Assembly (NCBI RefSeq): GCF_036227265.1
Contig: NZ_CP109446.1
Span: 7,457,001-7,521,000 of the forward strand
Reading direction: 5' to 3'
Source of the DNA: Streptomyces sp. NBC_01476
GTDB taxonomy: Bacteria; Actinomycetota; Actinomycetes; Streptomycetales; Streptomycetaceae
DNA: 64,000 nucleotides
Both the position numbers and the translations under genes were made by a program. A model generated the notes under the pieces. The model ran no database searches, was not told the DNA's origin, and worked only from the letters and a program-made list of their open reading frames with translations. Numbering within the stretch: position 1 is the first letter of the stretch; every line of letters starts with the position of its first letter. Below, in pieces: positions 58,253-64,000 of the stretch.

Positions 58253-58870
58253 TCACCCGGCCACGGCGGCGGTCGCGGCGGTGTAACGGGCCTGGACGTC
58301 CGCCCAGTTGACGAGGTCCCAGAGTTTGGTGACGTAGTCGGGGCGGACGTTCTTGTACTGCAGGTAGTACGCGTGCTCCCAGGCGTCGAAGACCAGCAGC
58401 GGGGTGGTGCCCTGGCCGACGTTGCCGTGGTGGTCGTAGACCTGCTCGACGATCAGCCGCCTGCCCAGCGGCTCCCAGGCCAGCACACCCCAGCCGGAGC
58501 CCTGGACGCTGGATGTGGCCACGGTGAGCTGCTTCTTGAACGCCTCGAAGCCGCCGAGGTGCTCCTCGATCGCGGTGGCCAGCGTGCCGTCGGGGCGGTC
58601 ACCGCCGTCGGGGGAGAGGTTCTGCCAGAAGATCGAGTGCAGTACGTGGCCCGACAGGTTGAACGCGAAGGTCTTCTCCAGACCGACCAGGCCGGTCGGG
58701 GTGATCGCGTCCTTGTCGCGGACCTCCGCGATCTGCTCCAGCGAGTCGTTGGCGCCCTTCACGTACGCGGCGTGGTGCTTGGCGTGGTGCAGTTCCAGGA
58801 TCTCGCCGGTGATCGCCGGTGCGAGGGCGGAGTAGTCGTACGGCAGGTCCGGCAGAGCGTAGGTACCCAT
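58253..58870 (-). CDS. sodF: Iron superoxide dismutase
   Basis: A 205-residue Fe/Mn-SOD that dismutates superoxide in the cytoplasm. Metal ligands are His28 (ELHHAKHH), His78 (GHVLHSIFW), Asp162 and His166 (FDAWEHAYY). Length and GSGWGVLAWE are typical. ATG 58870 preceded by GGGGAAAGGGG. In Streptomyces sodF is repressed by the nickel sensor Nur, so that the Ni-SOD is used when nickel is present. A sequence fitting the Nur box lies 60 bp upstream. Confidence 0.93.
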   Translation of the reverse strand: MGTYALPDLPYDYSALAPAITGEILELHHAKHHAAYVKGANDSLEQIAEVRDKDAITPTGLVGLEKTFAFNLSGHVLHSIFWQNLSPDGGDRPDGTLATAIEEHLGGFEAFKKQLTVATSSVQGSGWGVLAWEPLGRRLIVEQVYDHHGNVGQGTTPLLVFDAWEHAYYLQYKNVRPDYVTKLWDLVNWADVQARYTAATAAVAG

Positions 58871-58929
58871 CGGGCACGGCCCCTTTCCCCAGTGGTCGTC
58901 AACGTGCCGCCGCCCACCTTAGGCCACTA

Positions 58930-58946
58930 TTGCGAATAACTTGCAA
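58930..58946. promoter_or_regulatory. Nur-box-like site upstream of sodF
   Basis: TTGCGA-ATAAC-TTGCAA matches the reported form tGCaa-N5-ttGCAA of the Streptomyces nickel regulator site at most positions. It is 60 bp before the sodF start in the 344-bp gap to the next gene. The rest of that gap (58950-59214) shows no gene. Confidence 0.7.
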
Positions 58947-59214
58947 CAGCATGATGGATGCAGCAGCATGGTGTCGACGGAGTCGGCCCGACAGCTTCGG
59001 AAGGTCCTTCCTCGCTGATCGTCTTTCACCCGGCAACCGGCCGGCCGGTCGGCTCCGTCACCCGCCGGCGGTTCCAGGGTGGCCCGCGGCCCGCTGTCAC
59101 ACGCGTCGCCGGGCCGCGGGGTGCGGCCGTGGGGGTGACGGCGGTGCGATGGCCGGGTCTGCCGTGCGCGGCGGGTCGTTCGCCGGGGAATCCGCGTGAC
59201 GGTGTGGGGGTCGC

Positions 59215-59790
59215 TCAGTTCGCGGTTTGGTCCTTGGTCAGGGCGTCCATGAGGAGGTCGACGAGCCGGCCGGCCTGCTCCTTGGTGCCGTGGCGTACGG
59301 AGTAGGCGATGCCGCCCATCAGGAGGAGGACGTCGTCGGAGGTGACGTCGGTGCGCAGGGTGCCGTCCTGGGCACCGGCCCGGAGCAGGGTGCCGACGGC
59401 GCCGGTGAGAAGTGCGTGGCTGTCGGCGTAGGGGTCGACTCCGGAGGCGATGACCGCGTTGAGCGCCTCGGACATCCCGCTCTTGGCCGTGGCGTAGTGG
59501 AGGAAGTCCGTCATCCACGCCCGGGTGGCCTCGGCGGCCGAGCGTCCCGGGAGGAGGTCGGTCGCCTTCTCGCAGACGAGGGTGAGCCGCCGCTGGTAGG
59601 CGGCGTCGATGAGGGCCTCCCGGGTGGGGAAGTGCCGGTAGAGCGTGCCGACCCCGACGCCCGCCTGCTTGGCGATGGCGGCCGGCGCGGTGTCCAGCCC
59701 CTGCTCGGCGAAGACCTGTGCGGCGACCTCCAGCAGCCGTTCCCGGTTCTGCCGCGCGTCGCTCCTGGTCCGGCGGGGGGTGGTGGGCAT
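59215..59790 (-). CDS. TetR-family regulator, divergent from an SDR gene
   Basis: A 191-residue TetR regulator, with DNA-binding helices in RERLLEVAAQVFAEQGLDTA and AKQAGVGVGTLYRHFPTREA. The C-terminal domain (WMTDFLHYATAKSGMSEALN) is of the SACE_7040/YcdC-like type frequent in actinobacteria. The ATG at 59790 follows GGAGGAA. The large inverted repeat at 59826-59866 lies between it and the SDR gene. Confidence 0.9.
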   Translation of the reverse strand: MPTTPRRTRSDARQNRERLLEVAAQVFAEQGLDTAPAAIAKQAGVGVGTLYRHFPTREALIDAAYQRRLTLVCEKATDLLPGRSAAEATRAWMTDFLHYATAKSGMSEALNAVIASGVDPYADSHALLTGAVGTLLRAGAQDGTLRTDVTSDDVLLLMGGIAYSVRHGTKEQAGRLVDLLMDALTKDQTAN

Positions 59791-59819
59791 GCGGGTTCCT
59801 CCGGGGCCGGTCTCCGATT

Positions 59820-59866
59820 GCATTCCGGAATGCGTTCCGCTTAACTGGTAAGCGGAACGCATTCCG
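59820..59866. promoter_or_regulatory. Large double TetR operator
   Basis: Two 18-bp perfect arms (59826-59843 and 59849-59866) flank ACTGG. Each arm holds GGAATGCGTTCC or its complement, itself nearly symmetrical. A separate 14-bp palindrome GCATTCCGGAATGC overlaps the left arm (59820-59833). Three overlapping sites suggest cooperative binding of two or more dimers, covering both divergent promoters. Confidence 0.8.
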
Positions 59867-59892
59867 TTAATACTCTACGCCAGGAGCTTCCC

Positions 59893-60744
59893 ATGCCCAC
59901 TCCCGCCGACAAGGCCGTACGCCACTGGTTCGTCACCGGCGCCTCCGGCGGCCTGGGCCGCCACATCACCGGGCACGCCCTCCGGCAGGGCGACCGCGTC
60001 ACCGCCACGGTCCGCCGGCCCGCGGCACTGGACGACCTCCGCGAGAGGTACGGCGAACGGCTGGCCGTCGAGACCCTCGACGTGACCCGGCCGGGCGACA
60101 TCGACCGGGTGGTCGGCAGGACGCTGCGCTCAGGTCCGGTGGACATCGTGGTCAACAACGCCGGGTACGCGGTCGTGGGCGCCGCCGAGGAGATGACGGT
60201 CGAGCAGATCCGCGACCAGATCGAGGTCCTTCTGCTCGCTCCGATGCTGATCACCCGCGCCTTCCTGAAACCGATGCGGGAGCAGGGCGGCGGCCGGATC
60301 ATCCAGATCTCCAGCATGGGCGGCCAGGTCGGCATCCCCACCCACAGCGCCTATCACGCGGGCAAGTGGGGGCTGGAAGGCTTCACCGAGAGCGTCAGCC
60401 GCGAAGTCGCCGACTTCAACGTCCACCTGACGCTGGTGGAACCGGGCGGCACTCGCACCGGCTTCCTCTCCGCCCTGCGCTACACCACAGAAACGGCCCC
60501 CTACCGCGACAACGCCGTCGGACAGACGCGGCGCTCGCTGGAGGCCACGGACGACAGTTCCCTCACCGGCGACCCGGCCCGGCTCGCCGCCGCCATCTAC
60601 GACACCACCCGCGTTCCGGTCCCGCCCCTGCGGCTCACTCTCGGCTCCGACACCTACGGGGCCGTCCACACCGCACTCACCGAACGTCTCACCGCACTCG
60701 AATCCCAGCGGGACCTCGCGGCATCCGTCGCCTTCGCCGACTGA
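59893..60744 (+). CDS. SDR oxidoreductase
   Basis: A 283-residue SDR. The cofactor motif is TGASGGLG near residue 16 (the third Gly position varied from GIG), NNAGYAV near 88, Ser in QISSMGGQ near 137 and YHAGKWGLEGFTE near 154. This matches the group annotated as oxidoreductase/short-chain dehydrogenase of the 3-oxoacyl type with a C-terminal extension. ATG after AGGAG. Expression is expected to follow the divergent TetR. Confidence 0.9.
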   Translation: MPTPADKAVRHWFVTGASGGLGRHITGHALRQGDRVTATVRRPAALDDLRERYGERLAVETLDVTRPGDIDRVVGRTLRSGPVDIVVNNAGYAVVGAAEEMTVEQIRDQIEVLLLAPMLITRAFLKPMREQGGGRIIQISSMGGQVGIPTHSAYHAGKWGLEGFTESVSREVADFNVHLTLVEPGGTRTGFLSALRYTTETAPYRDNAVGQTRRSLEATDDSSLTGDPARLAAAIYDTTRVPVPPLRLTLGSDTYGAVHTALTERLTALESQRDLAASVAFAD

Positions 60745-60765
60745 CCCCGGTCCCCTCAGCCGGGG
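60745..60765. terminator. Small hairpin between convergent genes
   Basis: CCCCGG (60745-60750) pairs with CCGGGG (60760-60765); a second short stem CCCGCC/GGCGGG follows near 60783. Together they separate the SDR and phospholipase genes. Confidence 0.5.
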
Positions 60766-60799
60766 CGAGCCCTTGGTCGGGGCCCGCCCCTGAGGCGGG

Positions 60800-62779
60800 T
60801 CAGGAGGGGTGGACGGTGCCGGCATAGCGCTGGGCGAAGCGGGTGCCGGTGGCCGCGGTGACGGTGAAGTCGTACCGGCCGCGGTCGGTGTGCCAGGTGG
60901 CCGTGGTGCGGGAGCGGGGCTTGACGCGAATCGTGCGGGTGTCGGTACCGAAGTCGTTGGCGGAGAGGGTGAAGGCGACCTCGGTGTCACCGTCGTTGGC
61001 GAGTCTGAGGTCGATCGATGCGTCCTGCGGGTGCCTGGCGTCGAGTCTGGCGGTGACCGAGGGGAGCGCCACATCGGTCTGGCCGTCGGGCACCACCGTG
61101 CCGGCGCAACGCGTCACGAAGCCGTCGGCGCCGTACACCGAGAAGTCGTAACGGCCGTCGGTCGTGGTGGTGTCCCACACATACGTGCGCGAGGCACCCG
61201 GCGTGACCAGGAACGGCGTTCCGCTGAAGGGGCGCAGGATGTTGGGCAGCACGGTGAAGACGTAGCCCACGGAACCCTCGTTGGCCAGGGTGCAGGTCAC
61301 CTTGCCGGTGCGCCGGTCCACCGAGACGTCCGCCCACGGGCGGTAGGGCAGGTCGCGGTGCGGCCGGTCCCCGGGCTCCTGGACGGGCATCACCTGCCGG
61401 CCGTCGGCGGGCGCCTGCACCGCGGGCAGCGAGTGCTGCGCGGTCGCCCTCGCCTTGAGCTCGTCGGTGTCCGGTAGCCTGGGGATGCTGTAGTCGGGGC
61501 GGGTGAAGTCGAAGCAGGTGGTGAGGTCACCGCAGACCGTACGGCGCCACTGCGAGATGTTGGGCTCGTGGACGCCGGTGACGACCTCCAGGAAGCGCAG
61601 CACCGAGGTGTGGTCGAACACCTGGGAGTTGACCCAGCCGCCGCGCGACCACGGCGAGCAGACCCACATGGGCACCCGGCTGCCCAGCCCGATCGGCTTG
61701 CCGTCCACGAACTCGTCCTTGGTGCCGGCCTCCGCGTACGGCGGGACGACATGGTCGAAGAAGCCGTCGTTCTCGTCGTACATCACGAGGAAGACGGTGC
61801 TCTTCCAGACCTCGGGACGGGACATCAGCGAGCGCAGTGCCCGGTTGACCCACCAGGCACCCCAGTCGGGCCCGGCACTCGGGTGCTCGCAGTAGTTGAA
61901 GGGAGCCACCAGCCAGGAGACCGTCGGCAGCGTGTTGTTCCTGCAGTCCGCGTCGAAGGCCGTCAGGTCGTACTTGGTCATCGCGTTGACGAACAGCGGC
62001 GAGTCCTTCGGCGCGTTGGCGAACTGCTCGAAGTACGACAGCGCGTTGTCGTCGTAGTCGCCGTTCTCATCGTCCGAGCCGTTCGGGTTGTGGTAGACGC
62101 GCCAGCTCACGCCCGCCTTCTGGAGCCGTTCGGCATAGGTCGTCCAGTCGCCCACCGGGTTCTCGGTGACGATCGAGTTGTCGGTGAAGGGACCGGTGGT
62201 GCCGTCGACGCCGGGACCCGGGGTGCCGGTCCACAGATAGAGGCGGTTGGGATCGGTGGGGCCGTTGAGCGAGGTGCAGTAGTGGTCGCAGACGGTGAAG
62301 GCATCGGCCATGGCGTACTGGAAGGGGATGTCCTCTCGGGTGAAGTACCCCATGGTGTAACGGCCCTTGGCGGCGACCCACTGGTTCTGGGCGCCGTTGT
62401 TGACCGCCTGGTGGCCCGAGTCCCAGCCGTGGTCGAGGCCGCCGAAGTCCTGCGCCTTGAACGTGGCGGTGTCGAACCTGAACGGAAGGGAGTAGCCCTC
62501 GGCGCGCCCGGCGTCGGGCTGCCGGAAGACCGGGTTGCCGTTGGGGAAGACCACGCCCTGCTTGTCGCCGAAGCCGCGGACGCCGTTCAGGGTGCCCAGG
62601 TAGTGGTCGAAGCTCCGGTTCTCCTGCATCAGGACGACGACGTGCTGCACGTCGTCGACGCTGCCGTGGTGGCGGGTCGCGGCCTCGGCGGTGCCGGTCG
62701 TGCCGGGCAGTCCGATGGCGGCGGTCGCTCCGGCCGCCGCTGCGGTGCCGACGAAGGTACGGCGGCTGATCGGGGTCAT
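60800..62779 (-). CDS. Tat-secreted phosphocholine-type phospholipase C
   Basis: A 659-residue enzyme of the acid-phosphatase/AcpA-like phospholipase C family. The Tat signal is SRRTFVGTAAAAGATA (about 5-20). The phosphoesterase domain (about 40-440) starts VQHVVVLMQENRSFDHYLGT, where the ENRSFDHY motif carries catalytic and metal residues. FNYCEH and YDENDGFFDHV are further conserved sites. Two C-terminal beta-domains (about 480-565 and 575-655) are the family's DUF756 repeats. ATG at 62779. It lies 30 bp downstream of a minus-strand endonuclease/exonuclease/phosphatase-fold gene, so the two probably form one transcript. Confidence 0.92.
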   Translation of the reverse strand: MTPISRRTFVGTAAAAGATAAIGLPGTTGTAEAATRHHGSVDDVQHVVVLMQENRSFDHYLGTLNGVRGFGDKQGVVFPNGNPVFRQPDAGRAEGYSLPFRFDTATFKAQDFGGLDHGWDSGHQAVNNGAQNQWVAAKGRYTMGYFTREDIPFQYAMADAFTVCDHYCTSLNGPTDPNRLYLWTGTPGPGVDGTTGPFTDNSIVTENPVGDWTTYAERLQKAGVSWRVYHNPNGSDDENGDYDDNALSYFEQFANAPKDSPLFVNAMTKYDLTAFDADCRNNTLPTVSWLVAPFNYCEHPSAGPDWGAWWVNRALRSLMSRPEVWKSTVFLVMYDENDGFFDHVVPPYAEAGTKDEFVDGKPIGLGSRVPMWVCSPWSRGGWVNSQVFDHTSVLRFLEVVTGVHEPNISQWRRTVCGDLTTCFDFTRPDYSIPRLPDTDELKARATAQHSLPAVQAPADGRQVMPVQEPGDRPHRDLPYRPWADVSVDRRTGKVTCTLANEGSVGYVFTVLPNILRPFSGTPFLVTPGASRTYVWDTTTTDGRYDFSVYGADGFVTRCAGTVVPDGQTDVALPSVTARLDARHPQDASIDLRLANDGDTEVAFTLSANDFGTDTRTIRVKPRSRTTATWHTDRGRYDFTVTAATGTRFAQRYAGTVHPS

Positions 62780-62809
62780 GGGATGCGAGTCCTTTGCGGT
62801 CGTGCGGAG

Positions 62810-64000
62810 TCAGCGGGCGGTGCGCAGGGCGAAGGTGACGACTGCCGCGGCGTGGTCGGAGGGCCAGCCGTTGGCGCCGGTGCCGGGCACCGGCTTCGGC
62901 CAGCCGGTGGTGAGGCTGTGGGCCTGGAGGACCTTCAGCCGGCCGGCGTACTGGATCTGGTCGATGCGGTCCTGGGGCTCGGCGCCGCCGCCGTCGTGCG
63001 CCGGGCGGACCGGTGACCAGGTGATGCCGGGGGCCTTGACCGGGTTGGGGTTGGCCTCCCGGAAGGCGTCGGTGAGCCCGGCCTTCTGCAGGGTCTCGGT
63101 GACCGGCCAGGCCACGGCCCCGATGCCGCCGTGGGCGGCAGCGGTGCGGGAGGTCCAGTCGAGGTGCGAGGGGGAGGCGAGGCCGGCCGCGAGCACCACC
63201 GGGGTGGAGGAGTTGAGGTGGGTCCGCATCGCGGCGGCCAGCTTCTGGGCCTGCTGGAAGCGGACGGTCTGCTTCTCCGCCGCCACCAGGCGGGCCGCGT
63301 TCAGGCCGGCGGCCACCGCGTACGGCCCGTAGCCGGTCTCGTCCAGCTGCGCCACCCACAGCCGTACGGTGTGGCCGCCCGGCAGCCGTACGGTGGCGGA
63401 AGCCGCGGGCAGGGACGCCGTCGGGCCGGTGACGTCGCTCAGCGGATAGCGGCTGACGATGCCGAGGCTCCCGGCGCTCTGGTAGGCGTGCCAGCCCAGT
63501 GCCTGTCCGAGGGTCCGGGCGGCGGTGCCGCCGGTCTCCTGCAGCGCGACGATGTCGAGGCCCTGGGTGAGCACCACCCGCGCCTGCTTCTCCAGCGGGC
63601 CCTCGACATGCGTTCCGGCGTCCCAGAGGTTCAAGGAGGCGATCTTGAAGGTGAGCTCGTCCTTGGCGGAGCGCACCGGCACCTCGACGGTGACGGTGTC
63701 GGTGCCCACCGCGCTGTCCTGCACGCCGACCACGATCCGGCCCGGCGTCCTGGGCGCCCGGCCGGGCGCGGTGCCGGTGACGGTGCCGTCGGCGGTGACC
63801 GACAGCCAGGAGTCGCCGGACAGGCGCCGGTAGGCCGGGCTGCCGGGCCGGTTGCCGTCCGGCCTGATCCACAGGTTCCCCAGCGGGACTTCGACCGTGT
63901 CGCCGGCGGTGACCGGCACGGTGACGGCGTCCACGGCCTCGTGCGGGGCCACGACGGGCGTGAAGCTGAAGGGCGCGGTCCTGGCGAGGACCGGGTACAG
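62810..64000 (-). CDS. Endonuclease/exonuclease/phosphatase-family protein (5' end outside window)
   Basis: At least 396 codons; the frame is open to the window edge, so the start lies beyond base 64000. The visible part has a beta-rich segment with SWLSVTADGTVTGTAPG (putative-Ig-like), then the EEP fold: IASLNLWDAGTHVEG, VALQETGGT (metal Glu), and DRIDQIQYAG and PSDHAAAVVTF (Asp/His pair) at the end. Such exported proteins hydrolyse phosphodiesters of lipids or nucleic acids. Pairing with the phospholipase C suggests phospholipid scavenging (inference). Confidence 0.85.
   Translation of the reverse strand: MYPVLARTAPFSFTPVVAPHEAVDAVTVPVTAGDTVEVPLGNLWIRPDGNRPGSPAYRRLSGDSWLSVTADGTVTGTAPGRAPRTPGRIVVGVQDSAVGTDTVTVEVPVRSAKDELTFKIASLNLWDAGTHVEGPLEKQARVVLTQGLDIVALQETGGTAARTLGQALGWHAYQSAGSLGIVSRYPLSDVTGPTASLPAASATVRLPGGHTVRLWVAQLDETGYGPYAVAAGLNAARLVAAEKQTVRFQQAQKLAAAMRTHLNSSTPVVLAAGLASPSHLDWTSRTAAAHGGIGAVAWPVTETLQKAGLTDAFREANPNPVKAPGITWSPVRPAHDGGGAEPQDRIDQIQYAGRLKVLQAHSLTTGWPKPVPGTGANGWPSDHAAAVVTFALRTAR

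Overview
The window is about 70 % or more GC, uses G/C-ending codons, has many GTG starts and densely packed genes, and carries families typical of Streptomycetaceae: a conservon-type sensor kinase locus, SpoIIE-type PP2C phosphatases, an AAWKG-type protein, an Fe-superoxide dismutase with a Nur-like box, and secreted Tat-exported glycosidases. It reads as accessory chromosome of a Streptomyces-like actinomycete. No rRNA, tRNA or CRISPR array was seen, and the species cannot be named from this sequence.

Layout. 1-7210: a branched-chain-amino-acid-type ABC importer (livH, a livM-livG fusion, livF), two paralogous FCD-type GntR regulators, and a divergent DUF35 plus thiolase-like pair. Both regulators are preceded by the same TGTC-N-GAC operator-like sequence, suggesting one regulon for uptake and breakdown of a small acid. 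7352-12523: a 42-residue peptide gene, a P-loop/TPR protein, and a three-gene cassette (basic-tailed membrane protein, SRPBCC protein with an acidic tail, protein with a long array of 11-residue amphipathic repeats). 12596-24964: two different GH31 glycosidases, an FMN glutamate-synthase-like oxidoreductase, a MerR regulator divergent from a serine hydrolase, and an SsuABC/TauABC-like importer. 25019-26495: an IS4-type element with an intact frame but lost catalytic residues. 26663-30511: a three-gene conservon lacking the usual GTPase gene.

30608-39205: a VOC protein, a beta-hydroxyacid dehydrogenase, a GH64 beta-1,3-glucanase under a LacI-type operator, an MFS exporter with MarR regulator, a PAS-PP2C phosphatase and an olsBA-like ornithine-lipid pair. 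40010-46791: a giant WXG/AAWKG-type repeat protein, an LAETG-anchored surface protein and a GH54 arabinofuranosidase with duplicated lectin modules. 46868-54373: an antiporter remnant, an orphan response regulator, hpnH with a divergent TetR, further TetR/SDR pairs, a broken alpha/beta-hydrolase and a lamin-tail protein. 54579-64000: a membrane PP2C phosphatase, SDR/HxlR and SDR/TetR pairs, fused remnants of a zinc-responsive ArsR gene and a CobW gene, sodF, and a phosphocholine-type phospholipase C next to a partial endonuclease/exonuclease/phosphatase-fold enzyme.

Two themes recur. One is saprophytic polymer breakdown (GH31 twice, GH64, GH54, phospholipase). The other is small oxidoreductase or transporter genes placed divergently from a local repressor, with clear palindromes between them. 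Several gene remnants mark the segment as recombinationally active. The features least explained by known biology are the 9869-12523 cassette, the catalytically dead IS4-type protein and the 117-residue superrepeats of the AAWKG-type protein.
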